Positions 44,909 through 54,859 of a stretch of 64,000 nucleotides of DNA are shown here, piece after piece (position 1 is the first letter of the stretch; each line of letters opens with the position of its first letter). Made by a program: the position numbers and the translations under genes. The DNA is taken from contig JACJYC010000012.1 of NCBI GenBank assembly GCA_020636325.1, forward strand, positions 124,001 through 188,000. Reading direction: 5' to 3'. A model generated the notes under the pieces. The model saw nothing but the letters and a program-made list of their open reading frames with translations. It was not told where the DNA came from and did not search any database. This DNA is from Lewinellaceae bacterium. GTDB lineage: Bacteria > Bacteroidota > Bacteroidia > Chitinophagales > Saprospiraceae.

Positions 44909-47512
44909 TTACCAGGTTAATTTCAACAGCGAAACCGAATGCCGGGGCATTTCCGCCCGGATGGAAGTTTTTCCGTCTTCGGTGGTTATCCAGACCGGCG
45001 CTTCCAGCTGAGCCAGCTTGCCTGCGGCTTCCAGGGCCTTAACCTCCCGGGAAGCGGGATGTTGGGGCGACCCCATTTTTTGCCAGGCGCTGTAGGCATT
45101 GCTGTGTTGTTCGTCGATCCGGTAATGTTGCAATAAGGCTTTTCCCGCAGGGATCCCTTCCAATCGGATGTCCACTTTCCGGTTGGGCGACGGGAGGTCG
45201 TCGTCATGGTAGTTCCAGACCAGCAAGGCCGCCGAATGGTCATCCTTTACCGCCAGAATGCCGATATCCGGCTGCGCTCCCCGGACGCTTGAGTCGCGGA
45301 TGGTCTGATAATCGTACGCCCAGTCTCCCACGACGTCAACCCGGCTGCCGCTCATCATCCCGAACATCCGGAAGACATTGAGCACGGGTTTGTCCACTCC
45401 GTTGGTGGCCAGGTCGCGGAATCCGTCAAACCAGCGCTGGTCTTCGAATTCAAAAGCCCAGGTCACCGCCCCTTTGAAATGGACCCCGAAATGATCCGCC
45501 AGGTCGATCTTGCGCGCAAAAGCGGCCGCCGTGTACGATGGGTACAGGGTTCCGTTCCGGTAATCATTGTTGGGATACACACTGGCCGGACAAGCGGCGC
45601 AGCCCTCCGGGTCGGACTCGCCGATGATGATGGGCAACCGCCTGAATTCCGGATAAGAAGCCACGATCTCAAACCCGCCCGAAATATCCCTGAGCTGGGC
45701 GCCGAGGTTCATCCGGATATGGTCGGACGCCCATCGCGGGGCGCCTTTGGCATGGAAACCGATATAATCCAGGGGGGCGCCGGTTTTTCCGGTAGCTGCA
45801 TTTTCTCCATGCAGACAATGATCGAGAAAGGCGCGCAGGAAAGCAGCCGAAACATCCCATGAAGGGCCGGTTACATGCGGGCCCCCGATCCGGGCTGTAG
45901 GCAAAGCGCGTTTGACGGCATCGGACGTGAAGTCGTACAACTTGATGTACTCCTCCGTGGTCCCTTTCCAGTAGCCGATATTGGGCTCGTTCCAGAGTTC
46001 CCAATACCAGGTTTCTACCTCAGTTTGTCCGTACCGTTCAACAGAATGCCGGACCCACCGATAGACCAGTTCCGCCCATTTGCCGTAATCTTTCGGCGGG
46101 TAGGCCCACCCGGTGTAAATATCGTTATAGGGGTCGCCGGGTTTCCAGTGATGGCGATAGGGTTCCGGTTGCGAAGACAAGGCTTCGGGCATAAAGCCGA
46201 TCTCCATCAGGGGTTTCAGTCCACGAGATACATAAGTGTCCACAATGCTGTCCAGCAACGTCCAGGTGTAAACCGGTTTGCCTGCGGCGTCTTCTGTATA
46301 CACATTGGTCGACCCCCATTTCAGGGCGGCCCGTCCGTCCCCTGAATTCAGCAGGCTATGCGTGCGGATATAAACCGGCGCCGGGCTCAACTCAGCCAGT
46401 TCAGACAACAATTTTCGGCCGTCTTTCATATAGGTATAATTCGGCTCATCGTACCCGAACCACGCCCAAACCGGGTCGAACGGGCCTTTTTTCTTGTTCA
46501 GATCTACTGTAAACCGGACAGGTTTCTCCGGCAGGACCTCCTGGCCGTTCTGTAAAATAAAATGCGGGATGATCATGCGCCTTGCCGCTTCCGGGTCGAT
46601 ATACCGTTGCAGGTCGTTCAACCCGATCACCGTAAAGTTTTGGTCCTTCAGGTATTCCATATAGGTTTCAAACAGGGCCGGCGGAGTGGTGACCCAATCA
46701 TGCGCCAGATCGGGAACGCCGTGAATGGTAAGGACAACAATTTTGCCGTCGCGGGCCTCCTTCAGGGCGCCCAGGATCTGATCCTTGTTGTCGCCGGTAG
46801 TGCTGTAGCTGGGAATCAGATACGGGTGGTCCTTCAAAGGGTCATAAGGGCGACTGCCGCCGATCCTGGCAAATTGATAGCCCTTGTTCCTCAGGGTCGT
46901 ATCCACCCCCGGCCGGACGGCATAAGCCGGGTAGGCGAAGGTGACGGGCCGCGGAATGCCATTGGCGGCACACCGGTCCTCGATCGTTTCCAGCTCCCGG
47001 GTAAAATCCGCGTCATCGACCTCATCCACATGCGTATGCCGGCCGGTATGATTGGCCACTTCAAACCCCATTTCGCTGAGTTGCCGGATCTGCGCCCAGG
47101 ACATATACTTGGTTTTATCCTCAAAATCGGGCGGGAATTCGCAGACAAAGAAAGTAGCGCCGAATCCGTACTTTTTTAACAGCGGCGCAACGTAATCGGC
47201 GTGGGTAACCGCCCCGTCATCAAAGGTCAGGACCACCAGCCGGTCGGGGATCGGCTGCCGGAGGATCTGGGCCGGAAGCCGGACGGCAACCCCGAGAAAT
47301 ACCAATATAACGACTAGAACATGCCATTGCCGACGCCAAAATTGGCCCGCCTCATCCGTTGATGTCCAACTGCATTCCAAGGCAAAAACGGATTCGGCGG
47401 GCTGAGGAGAAAGCGATGTACTCATTCTTTCAACGGCTCTTTCCCGCCGCCGGCGTGCAGTTTCGTTTTGCCGATTCCCCGGCCGGCTGCTGTTTGTAGC
47501 AGGAAAAAGCAT
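44909..47512 (-). CDS. Polysaccharide deacetylase-GH39 glycosidase fusion
   Basis: The start at 47512 is 25 bp after the upstream esterase stop; other Met codons (for example 47425) are possible. An arginine-rich N terminus leads to a membrane helix (about 63-80) and then a NodB-type carbohydrate esterase domain (about 90-310). That domain has the LTFDDG motif (95-100), HTGRH (155-159) and FAYPAYA. A GH39-like barrel (about 330-770) has the acid/base E509 in WELWNEPNIG and the likely nucleophile E632 in IIIGESDPEG. C-terminal beta strands follow. It probably removes acetyl groups and then a xylose- or arabinose-type sugar, in the periplasm, from one substrate. Confidence 0.85.
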   Translation of the reverse strand: MLFPATNSSRPGNRQNETARRRRERAVERMSTSLSPQPAESVFALECSWTSTDEAGQFWRRQWHVLVVILVFLGVAVRLPAQILRQPIPDRLVVLTFDDGAVTHADYVAPLLKKYGFGATFFVCEFPPDFEDKTKYMSWAQIRQLSEMGFEVANHTGRHTHVDEVDDADFTRELETIEDRCAANGIPRPVTFAYPAYAVRPGVDTTLRNKGYQFARIGGSRPYDPLKDHPYLIPSYSTTGDNKDQILGALKEARDGKIVVLTIHGVPDLAHDWVTTPPALFETYMEYLKDQNFTVIGLNDLQRYIDPEAARRMIIPHFILQNGQEVLPEKPVRFTVDLNKKKGPFDPVWAWFGYDEPNYTYMKDGRKLLSELAELSPAPVYIRTHSLLNSGDGRAALKWGSTNVYTEDAAGKPVYTWTLLDSIVDTYVSRGLKPLMEIGFMPEALSSQPEPYRHHWKPGDPYNDIYTGWAYPPKDYGKWAELVYRWVRHSVERYGQTEVETWYWELWNEPNIGYWKGTTEEYIKLYDFTSDAVKRALPTARIGGPHVTGPSWDVSAAFLRAFLDHCLHGENAATGKTGAPLDYIGFHAKGAPRWASDHIRMNLGAQLRDISGGFEIVASYPEFRRLPIIIGESDPEGCAACPASVYPNNDYRNGTLYPSYTAAAFARKIDLADHFGVHFKGAVTWAFEFEDQRWFDGFRDLATNGVDKPVLNVFRMFGMMSGSRVDVVGDWAYDYQTIRDSSVRGAQPDIGILAVKDDHSAALLVWNYHDDDLPSPNRKVDIRLEGIPAGKALLQHYRIDEQHSNAYSAWQKMGSPQHPASREVKALEAAGKLAQLEAPVWITTEDGKTSIRAEMPRHSVSLLKLTW

Positions 47513-47537
47513 GGTTGTTGTGTTTTTAAGCTGATTG

Positions 47538-49109
47538 TCAGCGCTTGCCGTGTGTGGGTCCTTCCCAACGGTCGGTCCTGAACGGAACCGCCGGCAAGCA
47601 AGTGTCATTGCTGAGATTCGGATTTTCCGGGTTGTTGTTGAAGGCGTACCGGACCGCCACCGGGTTGGACACTTCATCCGAGCGAACGATCACCTTGTCC
47701 TTACCCTTGATCCGGGCCTCGGCCCAATGCCATTTCCGGTCAGCGCCGGCAACAGCGAATTCCTTCAATTCATCCCCCTGGCAAATCTTCAATCCTTTAC
47801 CGACCTCATCGAAAACCAGGATCATCTTCCTGCCGGCCTTTCTGGCTGATTTGAAGACCGGGCCGGATTTTGTCAGGTCGGCCTTATAGACGTCGGCCAT
47901 GGCCCAAAGATAACAGCGATGCCCCACATCCAGCTTATTGGTGGGATGGATATCAGCAGCCTCCCCGACATCGATGGTGACGATCAGTCCGGTTTGAGGG
48001 GTGTTCAAAAAGGTCATCCGCTGGGCATCGCGGACATGGCTCCAGGCCTGATCCTCCGGTTGGACGGACACCGCCCTGAAATTGGGCAACTGGATGATGC
48101 CGAAAGGGAAATCGCCCTGCCCCCATCGCTCGCGCCATGCACGGATCATCACCGGCAACAGGAGCTCGTATTGTTCGGCCCTTTCTTCATTCGATTCGCC
48201 CTGGTACCAAAGCGCCCCCCGGATGGCAAACGGGATGAGCGGCCCGATCATATTGTTGTAAATGGAAGCCGCTATGCGGTAATCCCGCAAGGCATCGGGT
48301 ACGCGGGGTTGCCTGGGGGCCTGTGTCCCGTCGGCCCTGGCCTTTTCGGCAGCAGATCGCCACTCGGCCATGTCGCTGTCAAATCTGGCCTGAACGGCGG
48401 GCCGTTCCGCTGCCCAGATCTTTTCGCGCTCAATACAGGGTTTGAGGTCTTCGGACGCGGCCAGGTATTCAACGGGCGTCCAGGCTTCGGCCTGTGAACC
48501 GCCGTAAGATGCGTTGATCAGGCCGATGGGGATGCCCAGTTTTTTATACAATTCCAGTCCGAAAAAATACCCGATGCCCGAAAATTCGGGAACCGATTCC
48601 GGGCTGCAGGCCTGCCACTCCCCGATAGGGCCCGGTTTGCGTTTGAAGCTCCTTTCCCGGCTGACGTTGAATAACCTGATCTCCGGGTAGTCGGCGGCCT
48701 GAATGGCTTGTTGTCCGCCGTCGGATTCCAGCAGGCGCCATTGCATATTGGATTGCCCGGTACAAAGCCAGACCTCCCCGATCAGTATGCCGGTCAGCCG
48801 GATCTGGTTTTTTCCCGTGATGGTCATATCGGCCGGCTGCGCGCTGGCTTCCATCGGATCAAGGACGACCTTCCAATCTCCGTTCCCGTCAGCGGTCGCG
48901 GAAAGCATCATGGACTTGAAGCCGACCCGGATCTTCTCGCCGGGGTCGGCTTTTCCCCAGACCGGTACGGGCTGTCCGCGCTGGAGCACCATATTCGACC
49001 CCAGGATATCCGGCAGGCGGATTTCCGCGGATACGGGGCTGCCCGCCAGGGTCAGGGCCAGGCTGAGCAAGGCGATAAATCCTGCGGTTCTTCCGGATTT
49101 CTCTTTCAT
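47538..49109 (-). CDS. Secreted sialate-O-acetylesterase-type SGNH esterase
   Basis: This 523-residue protein has a signal peptide (about 1-28). An N-terminal beta-sandwich (IRLPDILGSNMVLQRGQPVP VWGKADPGEKI) leads to a SGNH-like hydrolase domain. The nucleophile Ser is in the motif CTGQSNMQWRL, and the catalytic His is likely in the later DIHPTNKLDVGHR segment. Members remove acetyl esters from sugars. In pectin loci they often deacetylate rhamnogalacturonan. It lies between GH31 and the deacetylase-GH39 gene on the same strand, 34 bp and 25 bp away respectively, in one operon. Confidence 0.9.
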   Translation of the reverse strand: MKEKSGRTAGFIALLSLALTLAGSPVSAEIRLPDILGSNMVLQRGQPVPVWGKADPGEKIRVGFKSMMLSATADGNGDWKVVLDPMEASAQPADMTITGKNQIRLTGILIGEVWLCTGQSNMQWRLLESDGGQQAIQAADYPEIRLFNVSRERSFKRKPGPIGEWQACSPESVPEFSGIGYFFGLELYKKLGIPIGLINASYGGSQAEAWTPVEYLAASEDLKPCIEREKIWAAERPAVQARFDSDMAEWRSAAEKARADGTQAPRQPRVPDALRDYRIAASIYNNMIGPLIPFAIRGALWYQGESNEERAEQYELLLPVMIRAWRERWGQGDFPFGIIQLPNFRAVSVQPEDQAWSHVRDAQRMTFLNTPQTGLIVTIDVGEAADIHPTNKLDVGHRCYLWAMADVYKADLTKSGPVFKSARKAGRKMILVFDEVGKGLKICQGDELKEFAVAGADRKWHWAEARIKGKDKVIVRSDEVSNPVAVRYAFNNNPENPNLSNDTCLPAVPFRTDRWEGPTHGKR

Positions 49110-49143
49110 AAGTTTGATTTTGTTGACTTAGGGTCGTTCAGGA

Positions 49144-51603
49144 TCACTTAAACCGGATATTCACAAAAATGTCCATTTCGCTGTTACCGCCGGGATTCAC
49201 CCATAGGATTTTGCTGTCCCCATCGTAATGCCAGCCGGGTTGATCCGTTGCTGTGCTCATGGCCAATGGTTTCATCCCGGCAGCGACGGATTGCGGCGCC
49301 GACGGCGTATGTATTTTCAGGCGGTAAGTCCTTTTGGGCAGTTGATAGGCCCCGTTCGGTTTATCGATCTGGACGTCCAGGCGGTCCTCCGTTTGCTCCG
49401 AATGGATGACGGTAGCCGCGAATTTCCCGCTTTGGTAATCCAGGCTTTTGCCGTCGTCGTCGTACAGCGTGAATTCGGATGATCCGCCGGGGAACAGGTC
49501 GAAGGTGATCCGGTCGACCGGCTTCTGACCGACATAATCCATAGCTTCCTGCATCGGGATAATGGCGCCTGCCTTCACCAGAATGGGGATCCGGTCCAGC
49601 GGCGTTTCCACCTGGATGTATTGTTTTCCGGCATATGACCTTCCGGTCCAATAATCGACCCAGGTTCCTTTCGGCAGGTAGATGACCCGGGTTTGCGCCC
49701 CTTTCACCGTCACCGGGCAAACCATCATGCTTTCACCCAGCAGGTATTGGTCCATGATATCGTACACGTTCGGGTCATCCTGATATTCCAGTACCAGGGC
49801 CCGCATGACCGGCATGCCGGTGAGGTACATCTGGTAGGAATGGCTGTACAAATACGGGATGAGGCGGTAACGCATGCGATCGTACTCCCGGAAGATCCGA
49901 AGCCCGTCCTCGCCGTAATTCCAGGGCTCCTTGTAGCCGGGATGGTCCATACCGAACAGGTGCGCCACCGGGCTGAGCAGGCCGAACTGGCACCAGCGAA
50001 TGTACAATTCAGGGTCTGCAGGGTGCTCGAATCCGCCCATGCAGTGGGCCCAGTTGCCGACACCGGAAATGCCGATGTTCAATCCGGCTTTGATGACCGG
50101 TGCAAAGTACTGCCACTCGCTGGGCCAGTCGCCGGCAAAAATAAACGGGTAGCGTTGAATGCCGGCATAGCCTTCGCGGGTATGGTTCATGCCGCGAATA
50201 CCGTTGAATTGCTGAAAATGCTCATACGGGGCCTTGGCATAAGCGATGGGGAATACGTTGTGAAGCTGTTCGATGGTTTTACCCGTAGGGCCGACCTTGT
50301 CGCTTTCATTGGCAACAGCGCCGAATGCGCTGCCTTCATCCGTTTTCAGGAATTTCGCTCCGATGGAAGCCACATTCATCACCCCGTTTTTCCACCACCA
50401 GTCGACCGCTTCGGGGTCAAAGAAGTTGACGAATTCGCCGGGGTTGTTATCTTCCGGATACACAAATCCTTGCTTGCGGGCCTGATCGAGCAGGCGCAGC
50501 TTCTTGCCGTTGTCGAACCGGGGCCGGATGTGTACGCCTGCCAGGTTGATGTGCAGCGCGTACAAGCTGTCGAACATGGCTTTGGGGTTCTTGAAGGTCT
50601 CCCGCCATTCGAACGAAGTGGCCCCTTTGCCGCCGTTCTCTCCGAAGATGCGCCAGGTCGAATCCAGGTGAAGGATATCCAGCGGGATGCCGAGCTCCCT
50701 GAATTTTTTCACCAGATTGACCACATAATCGGTCGAGGTGTTGGCTTCGTACCCCCATGTGCCGCCGCTGTAAGTGCCCACCTGCAAACCAAGCGCAAAC
50801 CGGGGCATCAGGGGCGCTTTCCCGGTGACACCGGTATACTGATTGAGCATGGCCGGAAAACCGGGGCCATAAATGAAATAATAATCCAGCTCGCCGCCGG
50901 TTGCTTTAAAGGTGTAACCCGCCGGATCGGAAGAGCCCATATCCCAGCTGGTGGCAAACGAATTATGGAAAAAGATGCCGTACCCTCGGGTGCTCATGAA
51001 AAAGGGTACAGGGCAATAATTGGCCTCCAGGACGTTGTAAGCGCCGAGGATATGCGGCCTGGCCGTCCCCCGGCCGACGTTCAGGTCCACTTTCTTGCCG
51101 CGGCGATCCAGGAAATCCATCCGCTCGCCGAAGCCGAAGAAATGCTCGTCTGCGAAAAGGGTTTTGCGGCAGCCTACCGCACCTTCCCCTGTCCAGGGTC
51201 CGCCGTTCAGCTCCGGATTTTCTTCCGACAGGACCTTCCCGTCCGCGGCCGTTACCGCAATGGCAAACGGCATTTTGGAGACCGTAACCTGCAGGCTGCC
51301 CGTCTGAATGACGAATTTGTCCGGTTCTTCCCTGGAAATTACCCGGACCTGCGGCCATTCATAACGCGAAACCATCCACGGCTCATCGGCGGCAAAATCG
51401 CCGGTCCAGACATAGCGAATCCGGAACATGGATTCCGTGCACCATTCCAGCCGGACCCGGGCCTGATCGCAGGTGAAGGAGAAAGTGTTGCCCTGCTGTT
51501 CAAAACCCGACAGGTAGTTCCCTGCTCCGGACTGAGCGTTCGTCAAACCGTTGAGGAACACGGTAAAAACCAGCAATATAATTCTTTTGGCTGAAAAGCT
51601 CAT
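49144..51603 (-). CDS. GH31 alpha-glycosidase, second copy
   Basis: This 819-residue protein has a signal peptide (MSFSAKRIILLVFTVFLNGL). An N-terminal beta domain is followed by the barrel: MPRFALGLQVGTYSGGTWGY, the nucleophile Asp in GAKFLKTDEGSAFGA, acid/base in YPFIFAGDWPSEWQY, and a C-terminal sandwich with VIYLPKGTWVDYWTGRSYAG. GH31 members hydrolyse alpha-xylosides, alpha-glucosides or alpha-galactosides. It is the first gene of the minus-strand degradation operon. A TAAATTTG box lies about 110 bp upstream. Confidence 0.92.
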   Translation of the reverse strand: MSFSAKRIILLVFTVFLNGLTNAQSGAGNYLSGFEQQGNTFSFTCDQARVRLEWCTESMFRIRYVWTGDFAADEPWMVSRYEWPQVRVISREEPDKFVIQTGSLQVTVSKMPFAIAVTAADGKVLSEENPELNGGPWTGEGAVGCRKTLFADEHFFGFGERMDFLDRRGKKVDLNVGRGTARPHILGAYNVLEANYCPVPFFMSTRGYGIFFHNSFATSWDMGSSDPAGYTFKATGGELDYYFIYGPGFPAMLNQYTGVTGKAPLMPRFALGLQVGTYSGGTWGYEANTSTDYVVNLVKKFRELGIPLDILHLDSTWRIFGENGGKGATSFEWRETFKNPKAMFDSLYALHINLAGVHIRPRFDNGKKLRLLDQARKQGFVYPEDNNPGEFVNFFDPEAVDWWWKNGVMNVASIGAKFLKTDEGSAFGAVANESDKVGPTGKTIEQLHNVFPIAYAKAPYEHFQQFNGIRGMNHTREGYAGIQRYPFIFAGDWPSEWQYFAPVIKAGLNIGISGVGNWAHCMGGFEHPADPELYIRWCQFGLLSPVAHLFGMDHPGYKEPWNYGEDGLRIFREYDRMRYRLIPYLYSHSYQMYLTGMPVMRALVLEYQDDPNVYDIMDQYLLGESMMVCPVTVKGAQTRVIYLPKGTWVDYWTGRSYAGKQYIQVETPLDRIPILVKAGAIIPMQEAMDYVGQKPVDRITFDLFPGGSSEFTLYDDDGKSLDYQSGKFAATVIHSEQTEDRLDVQIDKPNGAYQLPKRTYRLKIHTPSAPQSVAAGMKPLAMSTATDQPGWHYDGDSKILWVNPGGNSEMDIFVNIRFK

Positions 51604-52004
51604 CTGTGTTGCGATTGGAAAGTCATGATCAGAAATTGGGCTATTGGGCAGCCCGTTGAAAAACCATATTTTTTTTTGAAAAGCCCTGGTATTTGAAATA
51701 TAGTTTCACAAATTTAGGTGACAGGCATAGAAAAACTGTTCTGCACTGTTCTGGACAACAGGTAATAACTGTTCTGGACAATTCTGCCCCAAGACCGGAT
51801 CCAAGGAAAAAAACCTGCGCTCTGCCGGTCAGGTCGCACGCCGGTCGTCATTTCGGGTAGTTTTTCGGTCGTTATCAGAAAAGTACGGAACAGTTTTCCG
51901 GTAAATTGCCGATACCTTGGCTGCGTGCCGGAATCGGCGGGTTTTCAGTTGGTGAATAATTGAAGCGAACGTGTGATTTTTTGAATTCCTAAACTGGCTA
52001 TACA
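51604..52004. promoter_or_regulatory. Divergent control region between GH31 and GH2 operons
   Basis: The 401-bp gap between the divergently transcribed operons has an AT-rich GH31 side and three direct copies of TGTTCTG at 51737, 51747 and 51770, the last two within CTGTTCTGGACAA. These are the best operator candidates for shared control of the two halves of the carbohydrate locus. No gene is supported. Confidence 0.6.
51709..51716 (-). promoter_or_regulatory. -7 box of the GH31 operon promoter
   Basis: The minus strand reads TAAATTTG, an exact TAnnTTTG match 106 bp upstream of the ATG at 51603. The TGTTCTG repeats lie just upstream of it, where a -33 or activator site would be. Confidence 0.5.
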
Positions 52005-54815
52005 ATGCGTTTCCCTTTTTCCTTTCAAATGCTGTCCTTTCTGGCCATTGTCGCTGTACCCGGCACGCTGGGCGCCCAGGACACCCAACCGGCCAAAGAA
52101 GTCCTTTTCCTGTCCGGAACGGATAAAGACCATACCGTCCCCTGGGATTTTATCTGCTCCGACGGGCGCAGAAGCGGGACCTGGACAACAATCGAAGTCC
52201 CCTCCTGCTGGGAGCAACAGGGGTTCGGCAGCTATGATTACGGCCGGAACTATCACACTTACGGAAAAAAGTACCGCTTTTCTGACGAAACAGGCACTTA
52301 CAAGCACAACTTCAGCGTCCCCTCGGGCTGGAAGAACAGAAGGATTTACCTTGTTTTCGAAGGGGTAATGACGGATGCGGAAGTACAGGTCAACGGACAA
52401 CCAGCCGGAGAGCCCCACCAGGGCGCGTTCTACCGCTTCCGGTACGATGTTACCGGAAAGATCCGCCCCGGGGCCTCCAACGACCTGGAGGTCAAAGTGA
52501 GCAAAATGTCCGCCGATCCGTCGGTGAACAGGGCCGAACGCTATGCCGACTACTGGATCTTCGGGGGCATTTTCCGGCCGGTTTACCTGGAGTCCTTCCC
52601 GGTCGAACACATTGAACGGGTAGCGGTTTCAGCCGGCGCGGACGGCAGTTTTTCAGCAGATGTTTTTGCGAAAGGCCTTCAAGGGCCCCGGGAAATTACC
52701 GTTACCGTAACGGATCGCCTGGGCCGGATTGCGGGCGAAAGCCGGATCAGCATGGCAAAAGGCCAGGAAAAGGCCGTCCTGAACCTGAATGTACCCGCAC
52801 CGGACCGTTGGACAGCCGAAACGCCTCATCTGTACAAAGCCCGGTTCGTCCTTTCAGCGGGTCAAAAGACCTTGTTTGAAACGGAAGAGAAATTCGGATT
52901 CCGGACCATCGGGATCCGGCACGGGGACGGGGTCTACCTCAACGGGGTTAAAATCAAATTCAAGGGCGTCAACCGCCACTGTTTCTGGCCTGAATCCGGC
53001 CGTACCCTGAGCCGGGAAATCGACCTGATGGACGTTCGGCTCATCAAGGAGATGAACATGAACGCCGTCCGCTGTTCTCACTACCCGCCGGACGCCGGTT
53101 TCCTGGATCTCTGCGATTCCCTGGGCCTCTACGTGCTCGATGAACTGGCGGGCTGGCAGAACGCCTACGATACCGAGGTGGGTGAAAAGCTGGTCAGGGA
53201 AATGGTGATCAGGGATGTCAATCACCCATCGGTCATCTTTTGGAGCAACGGCAACGAGGGCGGCACCAACAAGGAGCTGGACGACGATTTTGCCCTGTAC
53301 GATCCGTCCGACCGGCCGGTCATCCATGCCCACCACCGCCCCGGAAACGACTTCAACGGCATCGAAACCAACCACTACGAAAACTATTACAGCACCCGGA
53401 ATATCCTGAATGATTCCCTGATCTACATCCCGACCGAATTCCTGCACGGCCAGGATGACGGCGGTGCAGCGGCCGGACTGTCTGATTTCTGGGAGCTGAT
53501 GTGGCGGCATCCGCGATCGGGCGGCGGTTTCCTCTGGGCCCTCCTGGATGAAGGCGTTGTGCGCACCGACCTCGGCAACCGGATCGACGTCAACCGGGTT
53601 AACGCACCGGACGGGGTCCTGGGTCCGCACCGGGAAAAAGAAGGCAGCTATTATGCCCTGAAAGAGATTTTCTCCCCGGTGAAAATGACGACCGGAACCA
53701 TGGGGCCGCCCTTCGGAGATGAGCTCCACCTGGAAAACCGGTTTCACTTTACCAACCTGCGGCAATGCAGCTTCCGCTGGGTGACAGTCAATTTTGCCCG
53801 ACCCGGGGACCGGTCCAACGGTCATAACACACGGCTGGAAGGTATTGTGAAGGGTCCGGATATTCGGCCAGGCGAAAAAGGCCGGTTCAGGCTCGGCGTT
53901 CCCGAAGAGGAGCTCAGGCGAGCGGAAGGGCTTATGGTCACGGTTCAATCCCCCGAGGGCGAGGATATATTGACAAAATCCTGGCTTCTTCACCCTCCAA
54001 ACCCGGTCAGAACAACCGGCGAGAATGCCGCCGAATCCGAAGAATCCGATACGACCCTGACCCTGAAAGCCAACGGGATACGGGTGACCTTCGACAAACG
54101 GACGGGCATGCTGGCGCAACTGGGAAACGACCTCAGCCCCGGCCTTTCATTCCGCAACGGCCCTGTAATGGCCGGCGGAGCGGCGGCAATGACCGCATTC
54201 CGGCATCTTCCGGACGACAAAAATCAGGTCCTGGAGGTCGATTACGAAGGCGCCCTGCAATCCGCCCGGTGGACCCTGTACCCCTCCGGGTGGCTGAAAC
54301 TGGAATACTGCTACAGGCTCGACGGCGAAACGGCATACGCCGGCATCAGCTTCGACTACCCGGAATCCCGGATCATCAGCGCCCGCTGGCTGGGCAAAGG
54401 CCCGTCGAGGGTCTGGAAGAACCGGCTGAAAGGCGGGGTTCACGATGTCTGGGAAAACCTTTGGAACAATACCCATACCGGCAGCGCACCGTGGATCTAC
54501 CCCGAGTTCAAGGGCTATTTCGCCGACATTTCCTGGATGGAATTCAACACCGCCGAGGGGAAGTTCCTGGTGGCCGCCGACCAACCGGGTTTGTTTGTCC
54601 GGCTCTTTGATTTCCATGGGCTTTCCGGGCCGGTTTCCTACCCCGCACTGCCGCCCGGTGATATTTCTTTTCTGGATGCCATCCCGCCGATCGGAACCAA
54701 ACTTGCCCTGGGAATTGAAAACCGCGTCAGCAACCTGGGGCCGGAAAGCGAATTAAACCGGCTGGAAGGTCCCATCAGCCGGACCCTGTATTTTTATTTC
54801 GGCTTACCCGAGTAG
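52005..54815 (+). CDS. GH2 beta-glycosidase (beta-galactosidase/glucuronidase-like)
   Basis: This 936-residue protein has a signal peptide (MRFPFSFQMLSFLAIVAVPG) and the GH2 order: sugar-binding sandwich (SYDYGRNYHTYGKKYRFSDE), immunoglobulin-like domain, then the barrel. The barrel has KFKGVNRHCFWPESGR, IKEMNMNAVRCSHYPPDAGF, the acid/base Glu418 in FWSNGNEGG and the probable nucleophile Glu478 in YIPTEFLHG. C-terminal beta domains follow. It removes a beta-linked galactose, glucuronate or mannose from a glycan. It is the first gene of a plus-strand pair with GH105, with 44 bp between them, and diverges from the GH31 operon. Confidence 0.92.
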   Translation: MRFPFSFQMLSFLAIVAVPGTLGAQDTQPAKEVLFLSGTDKDHTVPWDFICSDGRRSGTWTTIEVPSCWEQQGFGSYDYGRNYHTYGKKYRFSDETGTYKHNFSVPSGWKNRRIYLVFEGVMTDAEVQVNGQPAGEPHQGAFYRFRYDVTGKIRPGASNDLEVKVSKMSADPSVNRAERYADYWIFGGIFRPVYLESFPVEHIERVAVSAGADGSFSADVFAKGLQGPREITVTVTDRLGRIAGESRISMAKGQEKAVLNLNVPAPDRWTAETPHLYKARFVLSAGQKTLFETEEKFGFRTIGIRHGDGVYLNGVKIKFKGVNRHCFWPESGRTLSREIDLMDVRLIKEMNMNAVRCSHYPPDAGFLDLCDSLGLYVLDELAGWQNAYDTEVGEKLVREMVIRDVNHPSVIFWSNGNEGGTNKELDDDFALYDPSDRPVIHAHHRPGNDFNGIETNHYENYYSTRNILNDSLIYIPTEFLHGQDDGGAAAGLSDFWELMWRHPRSGGGFLWALLDEGVVRTDLGNRIDVNRVNAPDGVLGPHREKEGSYYALKEIFSPVKMTTGTMGPPFGDELHLENRFHFTNLRQCSFRWVTVNFARPGDRSNGHNTRLEGIVKGPDIRPGEKGRFRLGVPEEELRRAEGLMVTVQSPEGEDILTKSWLLHPPNPVRTTGENAAESEESDTTLTLKANGIRVTFDKRTGMLAQLGNDLSPGLSFRNGPVMAGGAAAMTAFRHLPDDKNQVLEVDYEGALQSARWTLYPSGWLKLEYCYRLDGETAYAGISFDYPESRIISARWLGKGPSRVWKNRLKGGVHDVWENLWNNTHTGSAPWIYPEFKGYFADISWMEFNTAEGKFLVAADQPGLFVRLFDFHGLSGPVSYPALPPGDISFLDAIPPIGTKLALGIENRVSNLGPESELNRLEGPISRTLYFYFGLPE

Positions 54816-54859
54816 CCGGCTGAAAACAACCAACCGATAACCAATAAAATTCACCAACA

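Noticed and set aside
49693..51594. 633-residue plus-strand open frame
   Set aside because: Antisense to the GH31 gene, which has the full catalytic motif set; long shadows are common in GC-rich DNA.
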